Positions 34,581 through 43,846 of a stretch of 55,180 nt of DNA are shown here, piece after piece (the stretch's first letter is position 1; every line of letters begins with the position of its first letter). Below the pieces are notes generated by a model that saw nothing but the letters and a program-made list of their open reading frames with translations, ran no database searches and was not told the origin of the DNA. Source of the stretch: an uncultured Anaerobiospirillum sp. (GTDB taxonomy: Bacteria > Pseudomonadota > Gammaproteobacteria > Enterobacterales > Succinivibrionaceae); the NCBI GenBank assembly GCA_944390115.1, contig CALXOW010000102.1, forward strand, positions 1-55,180, read 5' to 3'. The position numbers were made by a program, and so were the translations under genes.

Positions 34581-35524
34581 TGCATGTACTCGCCTACACC
34601 CTCAGCCACCGTCTTGAACTCAACGTCACAACCGGCAGCACGCAGTTTGGTTAAGTCGGCCTGGGTAAAGCACTGGTAGTGACCCTTTAAGTGCTCTGGG
34701 AATGGGATAAACTCGACCTCACCGTGGCCATGGTAGGCAATTACGGCCTTAGCTACGTTTAAGAACGGCTCAGCGCGGCCGGTACCGCAGTTGTAGATGC
34801 CTGATGGGCCCTGATGCTCAAAGAACCAGAGGTTGACCTTGGCCACATCGCCCACATAGACGAAGTCACGGGTCTGACCGCCATCTGGGTAGCCGTCGCA
34901 GCCCTCAAAGAGCTTAGGATTCTCGCCGCGCAGCATTTGGTTGTTGAGGTGGAACGCGACCGAAGCCATGGTGCCCTTATGGCCCTCACGTGGGCCGTAG
35001 ACATTGAAGTAGCGAAAGCCCACTACCTGCGACTTTAAGTGAGGCAGGCAGGCGCGGACGTATTCGTCAAATAAGAACTTGGAGTAGCCGTACACATTGA
35101 GCGGGCCTTCATTGGCGCGATCTTCGACGAACACGGTCTTATCGCCGTAGGTGGCGGCCGAGGAAGCGTACAAGAATGGAATGCGGTGAGCGGTAGCAAA
35201 CTCGAACAGATCAACCGTGTACTGGTAGTTGTTCTTCATGACGTACTTGCCGTCCCACTCGGTGGTCGAGGAGCAAGCCCCCTCATGGAAAATACCATCG
35301 ATGTTGGAGCAGCCGTACTTAGCCTCAAAGGCGACTTCATCGGTAAAGAGCGCGTGGAAGTCCTCTTTATCCATATAGTCGGCGATATCGAGATCGACCA
35401 AGTTGACGAACTTATGGCCATCCTTCAAATTGTCGACCACCAAGATGTCACGACGGCCATGCTCATTTAACAACTTAACGATATTACTGCCGATCATGCC
35501 GGCGCCACCAGTAACGATGATCAT
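34559..35524 (-). CDS. hldD: ADP-L-glycero-D-manno-heptose 6-epimerase
   Basis: Last step in making ADP-L,D-heptose for the LPS inner core. 321 aa. NAD(P)-binding [10 protein letters not shown], the YGYSK catalytic pair (Tyr145/Lys149), [16 protein letters not shown] and the SSAATYG Ser are present. AGGAG upstream sets the start at 35524. Overlaps glpG downstream; divergent from waaF. Confidence 0.96.
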   Translation of the reverse strand: MIIVTGGAGMIGSNIVKLLNEHGRRDILVVDNLKDGHKFVNLVDLDIADYMDKEDFHALFTDEVAFEAKYGCSNIDGIFHEGACSSTTEWDGKYVMKNNYQYTVDLFEFATAHRIPFLYASSAATYGDKTVFVEDRANEGPLNVYGYSKFLFDEYVRACLPHLKSQVVGFRYFNVYGPREGHKGTMASVAFHLNNQMLRGENPKLFEGCDGYPDGGQTRDFVYVGDVAKVNLWFFEHQGPSGIYNCGTGRAEPFLNVAKAVIAYHGHGEVEFIPFPEHLKGHYQCFTQADLTKLRAAGCDVEFKTVAEGVGEYMQWLNSKK

Positions 35525-35629
35525 CCTTCACTCCTAAAGACCAATGCCTTGTTAGTCCACAAACCCAGCCCCAGCTGAGACTCACCTGCCATTGTGCGCA
35601 TGCTAGCGTCATAAGGCAAGCCCAAAAGG

Positions 35630-35820
35630 GCCGACTTGATCGTGGCACCTAACTTTAATCGTGCCACTCCGCTTCCTTGCCCGTGCTACCGCGATAACTT
35701 GCTGGTGCTGCCCCGATAACTTACTTGTGCCGCCCCGGCTCCCTTGCTGATGCGGCACTACTAACTTGATCGTGGGGCCACCGCGCACTTGATGGTGCGG
35801 CACATACGCCAATTGCTGAT
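35630..35820. repeat. Degenerate 22-24-bp tandem array between hldD and waaF
   Basis: Eight or nine units of about 22-24 bp with the pattern TGCyrCCCCGATAACTTGcT (variable) fill the gap between the divergent genes. Units differ at many positions. The minus-strand ORF 35609-35962 across it is an artefact. Confidence 0.65.
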
Positions 35821-35855
35821 AAACTAAGAGAAGTTGGATTGGATAAGGGCTTGTC

Positions 35856-36920
35856 ATGGCACAGCGCATTTTGATTATCTCCCCGGCCTGGCTCGGCGAC
35901 ATCATCATGTCCCAAAGTCTGCTCAAAACCTTAAAGCAGCGTGACCCCAGCTGCGAGATCACGATGTATGCGCCACGCTATGCGCATGTCATCATTGCGC
36001 GCATGCCTGAGGTCGACCACATCCTAGAAAATCCCTTTGCCCATGGCGCCCTGCAATTAGGAGCGCGCCGCGCTGAGGGTAAGAAGCTTCAGGCCCTGAA
36101 CTTTGACTGCGCCTACATCCTGCCCAATTCCTTAAAATCGGCCCTGGTGCCCTTCTTTGCCGGGATTAAGGAGCGTATTGGCTTAAAAGGCGAGAGCCGC
36201 TACTTCCTCATTAATCGCATGCGCTGCGATAAAAAGCTCTTTCCCCGCATGGTCGAGCGCTATGTCGCTCTTGCCTACGTGAATGACCCTCAGGTCAAAT
36301 CAGCCCAGGACTTACCGCAATTTGCCTATCCCAAGCTCACCTTAGAGGCTCCAAGCCCTGAGCTGCTCGCGCGCTTAGGCCTGCCCCAAGATAGGCCTCT
36401 CATCGCCTTAGGCTGTGGTGCCAATTACGGCCCAGCTAAGCTCTGGCCAGTTGAGTACTTTGCTCAGGCCAGTGCCCACTTTATCCGTAAAGGTTATGGC
36501 ATCTTGGCCTTGGGCTCGCCAAAAGATCAGGCCACAGTCAATGCAATCAAGAGTGCCTTGACCCAAGAAGAGCAAAGCCCTGGTGAGCTCCTGCCTTACT
36601 TCTATGACATTGCCGGGCAAACCAATCTCACCGAGGCTTTAGATTTGGTGGGCAGCTGCAGCGGCGCCATCTGCAATGACTCGGGCCTGATGCACACCGT
36701 GGCCGCCGCCCAGGTGCCGCAAGTGTGCCTCTTTGGCTCAACTAGCACCAATTACACACCGCCGCTCTCAGATAAAGCCATTTGCCTGGAGTCAACGCAG
36801 CCGTGCCATCCGTGCTTTGAGCGCACTTGTAAGATGGGCACCTATCAGTGCTTAAAGGAGCTTAGCCCAGAGCGCGCTATTGCCGCGCTGGAAAGTCTCA
36901 TGCCGGAGGCGGGCTTATGA
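35856..36920 (+). CDS. waaF: ADP-heptose--LPS heptosyltransferase II
   Basis: GT9 enzyme adding the second heptose to the LPS inner core. 354 aa. N-terminal ILIISPAWLGDIIMSQSL, the donor-site stretch CNDSGLMHTVAAAQVPQVCLFGSTS and the C-terminal Cys-rich CHPCFERTCKMGTYQC typical of WaaF. AAGGG lies eight bases before the ATG. ATGA overlap with waaA. Confidence 0.93.
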   Translation: MAQRILIISPAWLGDIIMSQSLLKTLKQRDPSCEITMYAPRYAHVIIARMPEVDHILENPFAHGALQLGARRAEGKKLQALNFDCAYILPNSLKSALVPFFAGIKERIGLKGESRYFLINRMRCDKKLFPRMVERYVALAYVNDPQVKSAQDLPQFAYPKLTLEAPSPELLARLGLPQDRPLIALGCGANYGPAKLWPVEYFAQASAHFIRKGYGILALGSPKDQATVNAIKSALTQEEQSPGELLPYFYDIAGQTNLTEALDLVGSCSGAICNDSGLMHTVAAAQVPQVCLFGSTSTNYTPPLSDKAICLESTQPCHPCFERTCKMGTYQCLKELSPERAIAALESLMPEAGL

Positions 36921-38227
36921 AACTACGCTCCCGTTTAATGCTCACTGCCTACAGCGGCGCGACCTTGCTCGTGGCCCCGTTAGGTGCGGCCTTTTTGTGC
37001 TACAAGAAGCGCCATGACCCACCGTACGGCACGCGTGCCTTAGAGCTTTTAGGCTGCTATCACGGTCAGCCACGACCTACTGCGCCTTGCGTTTGGTTTC
37101 ATACCGTGAGCGTGGGCGAGGCTATTGCCGCGCGCCCCCTCATCAAGGAATTTATCGCCCGCCACCCCGAGCTCTATGTCGTGGTCACCACCACGACTAC
37201 GACCGGCGCGCGCGAGGTGCAAAAAATCGAGGGTGCCCACCACGTCTTTGCGCCCCTTGATAGCCCGCTCGCGGTTCGAGCTTTTATTCACCGCTTCAAT
37301 CCGTCCCATCTTTTTATCATGGAGACGGAGCTGTGGCCGGTGCTCTTGCACGAGGCCTACCGTCAAGGCGTGCTCACGGTGGTCTTTAACGCGCGTATGC
37401 CTGAAAAGACCTGCCTTAAGTACCTAGACCATCAGATCTTAAGCCGCGATTTAATTGCTGAGCCCCTGGACTTAGTGCTGTGCCAAACCAAGGATGACGC
37501 CGGGCGCTTCACCCGTATTGGCGTGCATAAAAATAAAGTTAAGGTCACCGGCTCGCTCAAGTACGATTTAAGCCCCAATGAAACGCTGTTCCAGCACGCG
37601 CGTAGCATCTACCGCTTCTGGCAAGCTCAAGCGGCGGCCTTAGGGCAAGAATGCCAAGTCATCGGCGCAATCTCGACCCATGAGGGCGAGGAGGAAATGG
37701 TCTTGGAGACCTACTACTCCTTAAAGCAGCTCTACCCCAACCTCAAGCTCATCTTGGTGCCGCGCCATCAGTCCGGCGTCACTCGCGCCCAAAATTTCCT
37801 AAATGAAATCAAAGGCTCCTATGCTTTAAAGACTGAGTTTGACCGCAATCTCACCGGCTTCAGCCAAGACGTGCTCCTGGGCAACACCATGGGCGAAATC
37901 GAGTTTTACTTAGGCCTGTGCGACCTCATCTTTATGGGCGGCAGCTTAGTGGAGGTAGGTGGCCACAATCCGCTTGAGCCTGCGTACTTTGCCCTGCCGC
38001 TCATCACTGGCCGCTATTACTACAACTTTACCGAGCAATACGAGAACTTGATTGAGCGCGGCGGAGCCTATGTCGCGGTGGATCACCACAGCCTCTACAA
38101 TATCTGCGAGAAGCTCTTACAAGACCCTAAGCTCATGAGCACCACCGGCATGAATGCCTTTGAGGTGCAGCAAGCCGGGCGCGGCGCCATCAGCGCGACC
38201 CTGAACGCCCTCGAGGCCTTGCTCTAG
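36917..38227 (+). CDS. waaA: Kdo transferase WaaA (KdtA)
   Basis: Attaches Kdo to lipid A precursor at the inner membrane. 436 aa: an N-terminal membrane-associated segment, the catalytic base Glu68 in HTVSVGEAIAA, METELWP and GGSLVEVGGHNPLEPA. The start overlaps the waaF stop by ATGA. A single Kdo is likely, given the nearby KdkA (inference from Haemophilus). Confidence 0.95.
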   Translation: MKLRSRLMLTAYSGATLLVAPLGAAFLCYKKRHDPPYGTRALELLGCYHGQPRPTAPCVWFHTVSVGEAIAARPLIKEFIARHPELYVVVTTTTTTGAREVQKIEGAHHVFAPLDSPLAVRAFIHRFNPSHLFIMETELWPVLLHEAYRQGVLTVVFNARMPEKTCLKYLDHQILSRDLIAEPLDLVLCQTKDDAGRFTRIGVHKNKVKVTGSLKYDLSPNETLFQHARSIYRFWQAQAAALGQECQVIGAISTHEGEEEMVLETYYSLKQLYPNLKLILVPRHQSGVTRAQNFLNEIKGSYALKTEFDRNLTGFSQDVLLGNTMGEIEFYLGLCDLIFMGGSLVEVGGHNPLEPAYFALPLITGRYYYNFTEQYENLIERGGAYVAVDHHSLYNICEKLLQDPKLMSTTGMNAFEVQQAGRGAISATLNALEALL

Positions 38228-38279
38228 GGCCGACCAAGTTCCGCCCACGGCCCACGGGCGGGCGGCAGGGCGGTCGGCC
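38228..38279. other. Nested inverted repeat after waaA
   Basis: Outer stem GGCCGACC/GGTCGGCC (38228-38235, 38272-38279) with an inner CCGCCC/GGGCGG stem, very GC-rich. It lies directly after the waaA stop and before the terminator. Confidence 0.6.
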
Positions 38280-38304
38280 GAACGTCCTCGGGCGGCGCGC
38301 ACAC

Positions 38305-38336
38305 GAAAAAAGCCAAGCTTACGCTTGGCTTTTTCG
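38305..38336. terminator. Bidirectional terminator after waaA
   Basis: AAAAAGCCAAGC, loop TTAC, GCTTGGCTTTTT; it serves waaA (plus) and the convergent quinone reductase-like gene (minus). Confidence 0.92.
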
Positions 38337-38358
38337 TAATGCGCCGCGGGTGCGGACA

Positions 38359-38901
38359 CTAGGCGTCTTGCTTAATCGTACGCAGGAACTCGACATAGCC
38401 CTTGGCGCTTTCGACCACGGTGCTCATATCAAGCTCGCCCTTGACTGGCTTGGCGTTGTAGAAGGTGTAAAGACCGGCGTACTCCGCGCCACAGCGCTTG
38501 AAAGCGCAAATATAGGAGTTTAAGAACTGCTCGACGCTAAAGCCAATGCCTTCAGCTGTGTAGTTTTCTTCCGCGCCGCCACAGGTCACAGCAAAGGCGA
38601 CCTTACGGCCCTCTAAGTGCTTGCCCCCGGCATAGGCCCAGCCTGGGCTTAACACGATATCAACCCACGACTTGAGCATTGGTGGGGTGTTAAACCAGAA
38701 CATTGGGAACTGGAACACGATAGAACCATTGTTATCAATAATCGAGTGCTCCAAGGCTGGATCGATTGAGCTTCGAGGGTACGAGCTCTGGAGATTGTGC
38801 ACCAAGAACTCATCTGGGTACTTACGCACTTCATCCAACCAGCGACGGTTGACCACTGATTGATCATAAAAAGGATGATCGACGATAACTAATGTTTTCA
38901 T
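38359..38901 (-). CDS. NAD(P)H-quinone reductase-like flavoprotein (Flavodoxin_2 fold)
   Basis: 180 aa. The MKTLVIVDHPFYDQSVVNRRW start, FQFPMFWFNTPPMLKSWVDIVL and GWAYAGGKHLEGRK fit the KefF/MdaB family of FMN/FAD quinone reductases. No kefC potassium channel gene is beside it, so a KefF role is unsupported. GCAGG eight bases upstream of 38901 decides the start (an 8-codon extension is open upstream). Confidence 0.85.
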   Translation of the reverse strand: MKTLVIVDHPFYDQSVVNRRWLDEVRKYPDEFLVHNLQSSYPRSSIDPALEHSIIDNNGSIVFQFPMFWFNTPPMLKSWVDIVLSPGWAYAGGKHLEGRKVAFAVTCGGAEENYTAEGIGFSVEQFLNSYICAFKRCGAEYAGLYTFYNAKPVKGELDMSTVVESAKGYVEFLRTIKQDA

Positions 38902-39068
38902 ATAACCTGCGGCGCTCACGCGCATGATTAAGTCCCAGGCAGCGCCAGCTGCCCTGATTTAAGGGCGATCTGCTCTTAAATCCCAAGATTCCCACACTAC
39001 GCCATTCTAGCGTTTTTTCTAGATGGGCGCAAAACACTACAAGCAATTTTGGCGCCTTAGCCGTGCAC

Positions 39069-39120
39069 GCCTTGCACCAAAATAAGCAGAGCGGGGAGCT
39101 TATTGCGCAACGTGCAAGGC
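39069..39120. other. Nested inverted repeat between kdkA and the quinone reductase gene
   Basis: Outer stem GCCTTGCAC/GTGCAAGGC (9 bp perfect), inner stem AATAAGC/GCTTATT (7 bp perfect). TTGCACCAAAA recurs just after it. It could end kdkA transcription or bind a protein. Confidence 0.6.
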
Positions 39121-39137
39121 TTGCACCAAAACCAAGC

Positions 39138-40091
39138 CTATTTCTTATGCCACGGCCCCTGGGCACGCAGCGCACTGAGCTTAGCTTGCACAGCACTTAT
39201 GAGGGTGCGCACTTGCTGCCACTTGTCTTGGGGCAAATGCTTCACACTCGCTGCCACTTGGGCGCGCACCAAGGTCATAATGGCCGGGACATTGAGCCGA
39301 GCCTCTTCGTACTCCTTGAGCTCTTGCTCCTTGGTAAAGGAGCGCTCGAGGCGCGATAGCATTTGCGTCACTAAACCTTGGCTTAACTTACCCCGGCTGC
39401 ACTTATCAAAGTCGATGAGATAACAAGCAGAGCTATCTTCCGTGAACAGAATATTGCGGATATTGAGATCGCTGTGATAAACCCCGGCCTTAAAAAAGCG
39501 CGCTAAGGTGTGCGCCACCAAAATAATTTCCTCGGGGGTGAGAGCGCGCTGCTCCAAGATCTCCGCCAAGTTTTGCGTATGAGGCAGCTGCTCCATCACC
39601 AAGGCATTGGTGACAAAGCAATGGTTAAAGCCCTCTCGTGCCAAAAGCGGCCGGGGCACCGGAAAGCCCTCAGCGTAGAGCTGAGAGGTCAGCTCAAACT
39701 CCGCACGGGCACGCTGCGCCGTCTTACTCCAGCGCCAAAAGCCCTCTTTGAGCACCTTGCCAATGAGGCCGCCTCGGCGATAAAAGCGCAGGCACAAAGG
39801 GAAGGTGGTTTGCAGCGGCTGCTCGGACTTGGCCGCCTCTAAGGCAAAGTCGCGCACTGGGCCATAAAGGGCACCGATGTCCTTAGGACCTAGGGTAAAG
39901 AGCATGGTCTGGCCCCGGCCGCCACAAAAGCGCACGTCGAGGGCATGCTCTTGTAAGTACGCAGGATCACAGTAGTGCTGGAGCGTCTCATAGAGGGTGC
40001 TGTCATTAAAGCCACTCTTAGGGTCGACCAAGAAGTTAACCTCGCCCACATCAAGGCGCATAAAGCTCAATTGACGATAGTTGTCAGTCAT
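39138..40091 (-). CDS. kdkA: 3-deoxy-D-manno-octulosonic acid kinase
   Basis: Phosphorylates Kdo at position 4 in the LPS inner core. 317 aa, kinase-like fold: GFWRWSKTAQRARAEFEL (Glu/Lys region), the catalytic loop HSDLNIRNILF and LIDFDKC (metal-binding Asp). The family is best known from Haemophilus, where it lies next to opsX; an opsX-like gene is close by here. GGGGGAGG before the ATG; 11 bp after the upstream membrane protein gene, so one operon. Confidence 0.9.
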   Translation of the reverse strand: MTDNYRQLSFMRLDVGEVNFLVDPKSGFNDSTLYETLQHYCDPAYLQEHALDVRFCGGRGQTMLFTLGPKDIGALYGPVRDFALEAAKSEQPLQTTFPLCLRFYRRGGLIGKVLKEGFWRWSKTAQRARAEFELTSQLYAEGFPVPRPLLAREGFNHCFVTNALVMEQLPHTQNLAEILEQRALTPEEIILVAHTLARFFKAGVYHSDLNIRNILFTEDSSACYLIDFDKCSRGKLSQGLVTQMLSRLERSFTKEQELKEYEEARLNVPAIMTLVRAQVAASVKHLPQDKWQQVRTLISAVQAKLSALRAQGPWHKK

Positions 40092-40102
40092 CTTGCCTCC
40101 CC

Positions 40103-41830
40103 CTAATTAATAATCAACTCACCGGTGACACCCGAGCCGGTGTCCACCACGCTCCCCTCAGGCGCTTCATTCTGCTGAGCCTCAGACTCAAGCTTGAGCT
40201 CCCCTGAGCTCTCCATGAGCGGCGTGCTCGACACCAGCGGCGTATCTGTTGGCTGCGGTGCAGCCGCTGACAATGGTGCAGCCGCTGGCAATGGTGCAGC
40301 CGCTGGCAATGACGCTGAACCCGCAGCCGACGTGGTCGTCACCTCAGCTCCGCTCTCTACTGCTGCGGCCGCAGCGGCAGCGCGCTCCGCGCGCTGCGCT
40401 CTAATTTGCGCTAACTGGTTGGGCTCAGGAATCTGACCTTGGAGCACGCGCGCCACCAAGCCCTCGCTGATGCTGACACTACCGGCCATATTAAGGCGCA
40501 CGTCATCGGGCAAGGCCGCGCCATAGGCAAAGCAATCTTGCTCAGGGAAGGCCATGAGGCAGGTGCGATAGACCTGCTGATGAAAGCCCTCCGTGCCATT
40601 AAAGCGCTGCGAGGACAGCGCCATCACTGGTAGCGACAGTACCATAAAGACGAGACTTACCACCAAGAACGGCTTATAGCCCGGAGCGCGTACCGAGAAA
40701 TACGCTAGCAGCGGCAATAAGGCAAAAGGCAGCAAGACCACCACATCCTCCGTGGTGATCACGCGGGGCATGGCCGCCGCCAGGAGCAGAGCTGAAAGCA
40801 GCGCACACAAGGTAATGGCGCGCACCAAATGCAAGCGCCCTGAGGCCGCACCCCCGCTAAAGCGAGATAAGACAAAGAATGCGCACGAAGCGGTCACCAG
40901 CAAGGACGCTAGACCCACCAGCCAATAAAGGCCGATAAAGCCATAGCCTAAGATAGTAGCAATCAGGCCCTCTTGTCCTGAGAACACCGGTAAGAGCACC
41001 TCAGGGCTGCCCCATAAGGAGCCCAGCCGCAGCACATCTAACAGGCCTAATAAGAGCGGGTAAACATGGACGATGCCATAGCCCCAGTAACCCTCCAGCT
41101 GCTCGGCATTGGTAATATTAGTTAAGCTCGGATTGGAGGCTACTTGCGCCAAGTACGGAGCTAAGGACAGTCCCGCCAAAATCAGACCTAAGATCAGGCC
41201 CACTAGGCTTAAGCTGATATCGCGGCGCAGCCATAAGAGCAGCACCATAAGCCACAAGACGGGCCAAGAGCTGTGCACTTGCAAGCACCAAGTCAGGCCC
41301 AAGAATAAGCATAAGGTACTGACCAGGCGGTGCAGGCCCGAAATCTTAAGGTCGCGGTCACGGCGCAAGACCACTAGGCTCGAGAGCACTAAGGCTGAAC
41401 CTAAGGATAAAAAGCCTGCGGGGTTAAAACCGGTGGTTCCCAAGGCCCACGGGCCTAAGGTCAAGAACAGGGCCCCTAACATCACCGCACGTGGCGCAAA
41501 GAGCTGAGTGAGCGCACGCAGCATCAAAATGAGGGCCAGTACATCAAGCAGCACCTGCAAGTAGAGCGGGGCGTACGAGCTTGAGACTAACTTGAAAGGA
41601 AAGCCCACAAGCCACGAACTTAAGACGCCGGGGTTATTGCCCCACAGGCCGCCCTCGACGCCAAAGGGCAAATATTGCCCAGTAAAGGCGGCGTGCAGGC
41701 CATGGAGCAGGAACTGCACCTGGGTAAAGTCAAAGTGCTCGTTGCGTCCCAAGACTAGAGTTAAGGCAGCACTTAGGAGCAGCAAGGCTAAGAGGCATAA
41801 GTAATTACCCCAGCTTAAATGCTCTCTCAT
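40103..41830 (-). CDS. Polytopic membrane protein, GT-C-like (unknown specificity)
   Basis: 575 aa with about ten or more membrane segments in the first 420 residues and an early acidic motif (HFDFTQVQF after TM1), a layout like GT-C glycosyltransferases such as the ArnT/PMT type. That class call is an inference from topology. The last ~100 residues are Ala/Pro/Ser low complexity with a PLPAAAPL repeat. The ATG directly follows the sulfatase stop (TAGATG with GAGG upstream), so translation is coupled. It may add a sugar to LPS from a lipid-linked donor. Confidence 0.6.
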   Translation of the reverse strand: MREHLSWGNYLCLLALLLLSAALTLVLGRNEHFDFTQVQFLLHGLHAAFTGQYLPFGVEGGLWGNNPGVLSSWLVGFPFKLVSSSYAPLYLQVLLDVLALILMLRALTQLFAPRAVMLGALFLTLGPWALGTTGFNPAGFLSLGSALVLSSLVVLRRDRDLKISGLHRLVSTLCLFLGLTWCLQVHSSWPVLWLMVLLLWLRRDISLSLVGLILGLILAGLSLAPYLAQVASNPSLTNITNAEQLEGYWGYGIVHVYPLLLGLLDVLRLGSLWGSPEVLLPVFSGQEGLIATILGYGFIGLYWLVGLASLLVTASCAFFVLSRFSGGAASGRLHLVRAITLCALLSALLLAAAMPRVITTEDVVVLLPFALLPLLAYFSVRAPGYKPFLVVSLVFMVLSLPVMALSSQRFNGTEGFHQQVYRTCLMAFPEQDCFAYGAALPDDVRLNMAGSVSISEGLVARVLQGQIPEPNQLAQIRAQRAERAAAAAAAVESGAEVTTTSAAGSASLPAAAPLPAAAPLSAAAPQPTDTPLVSSTPLMESSGELKLESEAQQNEAPEGSVVDTGSGVTGELIIN

Positions 41831-43714
41831 CTATTGGTCCTCGCTAAAACGCGCCTGCATCACGACGCTCGCTTCACTCGCCTCCGCCACACTGGCATCT
41901 TGCAAGAAAGCGGTCATTTGGCGAATGGCAGCAAAGAGGTTAGAGCTAGGCTCACTAGACTCAAGTGGGCGATAGTTCCAGTCCTTAAAGGACAGGCGGC
42001 CTTGGGCGTCGATCACCACGATACGCTTTTCCTCGAGCAGAGCTTGCTCCAGATACGAGCCTACTAAGAGGAATTTGCGCGGGTGCGGAGCTGGAGCTAA
42101 CAAGTCACGTCCCAAGCTAAAGTCGCGCAGGCGATTTTGTACGCCTAAGACCTGGGTCATCAAGGTAGTAGGCACATCGTAGGACACGGTAACCCGATTA
42201 ACCCGCTCCGGCGCCTTTTGCGGCCACTTGATCACCAGCGGCACCTGCATCTGAACCCGGCTGAAGTTGCTATTATGGCCCCAGTAATTGGCGCCATTGT
42301 CGTTAAACTCCTCGCCGTGATCTGAGGTCAAGATCACGATAGTGTTATCCCCAAGGCCGCTGACCGCCAGGGCCTCGAGCACCTTGGCCACTTGAGTATC
42401 GGCGTAATAGACTGCATTGCGATAGAGGTTAAAGACCGGCACGGGATCGGTCTTCGGGCCCAAGGCGAGCTTATTGAGGCTCTTATTAGCCGGGCTAAAG
42501 GGCTGGGCCACGGCAGAATCTAGGGCATAGGTACGCAGGCCATCTAAGGCCACCCAAGCAAAGAAACGCTTATTGGGATCATGGGAGCTGATGAAATCAG
42601 CAAAGCCAGCAATGACCGCGCTATCACGGGCCTTAACCTCTGAGGTTAAGTCCACGGGATAAAACGAGCTGGCCGGTACCCCCAAGGTGGTATCAAAGCC
42701 CAAGGCCTCATGGTCAAAGGCCATGAAAAAGCGCAGGGCATAGTCCTTGGCCTTAAGCGCGGTGATCAAGACCGGCTCTTGTCCTGCCGCCTGCACATTG
42801 GAGCCATAGGATGGGGTTAAACCATAGAGCAAACTAAAGAAAGTACCACGGGTACTATTGGAGGCGGCAAAGTTACGCTCATAGACATGCGCTCCTAAGC
42901 TCCATGCGGTCACATTAGGCATAGTCGAGGCAGCGAGCATATCGGCGCGCAGCGACGGCACGGTGATGAGCAGAACGTTATAAGGCTCACGCACATGAGC
43001 AAAGTAGGTCAAAGGCTGCTTAGGGTAATTGAGCGGGCGCTGGGCGCTCAAAGCCATTTGCTCACGGGTCACATGCTCGGGGCGCACCTCCATCAGACCA
43101 TGTTCTTGCAAGAAGGTGTTCATGGTCAGCGGGTGATACCACGGCAAGCGGGAGGCGATTTCCACCAGGGGTGTGACCTGCTTGGCGTCTGCGTAGGCAT
43201 GGATGAGATTGGCCATCACCCAGGACAAGAGACATAAACCGGCCAGCAAGCGGCAGCGCACCTTGTGCAGGGCCAAGAACCAGCTGACGAGCAAGACCAC
43301 CGCGCTATATACGATCAAGAATAAAAGACGCCAGCCGATGCTGAGCCACACTTCAAGACTCACCGTCGACAAAGGCTCGCCGCGATGGACAAAGAGCTCA
43401 AACACCGCTGGGGTAAAGTGGAAGTGGTTTAAGGCATAGACTTGGGCATCGATCGCAAGCAAGCCATTGAACAGCACTAGGATAATCAGGGCGTAGGTAA
43501 AGCGCACCTTGGACCAATGCCGCCGACACAGCGGCGCGATCAAAATGAGCGCCACCAGGGCACTTAAGACGAAGAAATGACCCACGGCCGCCGCGTAAAA
43601 AGTGCTGGGCACAAACCAAGGCAGATTGGCCTCAGGCGCACCATAGTTATGCGCTAGATATAAGGCCAAAGGCAACTCGAGGAGGCCTAACCATCCTACC
43701 AAACGCAGCGTCAT
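41831..43714 (-). CDS. YejM/PbgA-like membrane sulfatase-family protein
   Basis: 627 aa: about five N-terminal membrane helices (DUF3413-like, 1-~190) and a periplasmic alkaline-phosphatase/sulfatase-fold domain (LLITVPSLRADMLAASTMPN; NSTRGTFFSLLYGL; LTSDHGEEFNDNG.NYWGH). In E. coli YejM/PbgA/LapC senses LPS and controls LpxC turnover through LapB. Several metal ligands look present, so catalysis, for example phosphoethanolamine transfer, cannot be excluded. AGGGG before the ATG at 43714; a GTG five codons upstream is less likely. Divergent from opsX. Confidence 0.8.
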   Translation of the reverse strand: MTLRLVGWLGLLELPLALYLAHNYGAPEANLPWFVPSTFYAAAVGHFFVLSALVALILIAPLCRRHWSKVRFTYALIILVLFNGLLAIDAQVYALNHFHFTPAVFELFVHRGEPLSTVSLEVWLSIGWRLLFLIVYSAVVLLVSWFLALHKVRCRLLAGLCLLSWVMANLIHAYADAKQVTPLVEIASRLPWYHPLTMNTFLQEHGLMEVRPEHVTREQMALSAQRPLNYPKQPLTYFAHVREPYNVLLITVPSLRADMLAASTMPNVTAWSLGAHVYERNFAASNSTRGTFFSLLYGLTPSYGSNVQAAGQEPVLITALKAKDYALRFFMAFDHEALGFDTTLGVPASSFYPVDLTSEVKARDSAVIAGFADFISSHDPNKRFFAWVALDGLRTYALDSAVAQPFSPANKSLNKLALGPKTDPVPVFNLYRNAVYYADTQVAKVLEALAVSGLGDNTIVILTSDHGEEFNDNGANYWGHNSNFSRVQMQVPLVIKWPQKAPERVNRVTVSYDVPTTLMTQVLGVQNRLRDFSLGRDLLAPAPHPRKFLLVGSYLEQALLEEKRIVVIDAQGRLSFKDWNYRPLESSEPSSNLFAAIRQMTAFLQDASVAEASEASVVMQARFSEDQ

Positions 43715-43807
43715 AACCCCTGCTCCCACGTCTTACTTTGAGGCCTGTACCCTACAGGCACACAAGTTCAGAATTTTAGCACAGGCCACAAGGCGCACTG
43801 CATGGGG

Positions 43808-43813
43808 TACAAT
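43808..43813 (+). promoter_or_regulatory. Possible -10 box of the opsX-like gene
   Basis: TACAAT 34 bp before the start codon in the divergent gap; no good -35 is visible. Confidence 0.35.
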
Positions 43814-43846
43814 CATGCCCAAAAAGGGACGATAAGGAGAGCCCCC

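Noticed and set aside
35630-35820. Possible CRISPR-like array
   Set aside because: Units are degenerate end to end, with no conserved repeat alternating with unique spacers, and no cas genes are present.
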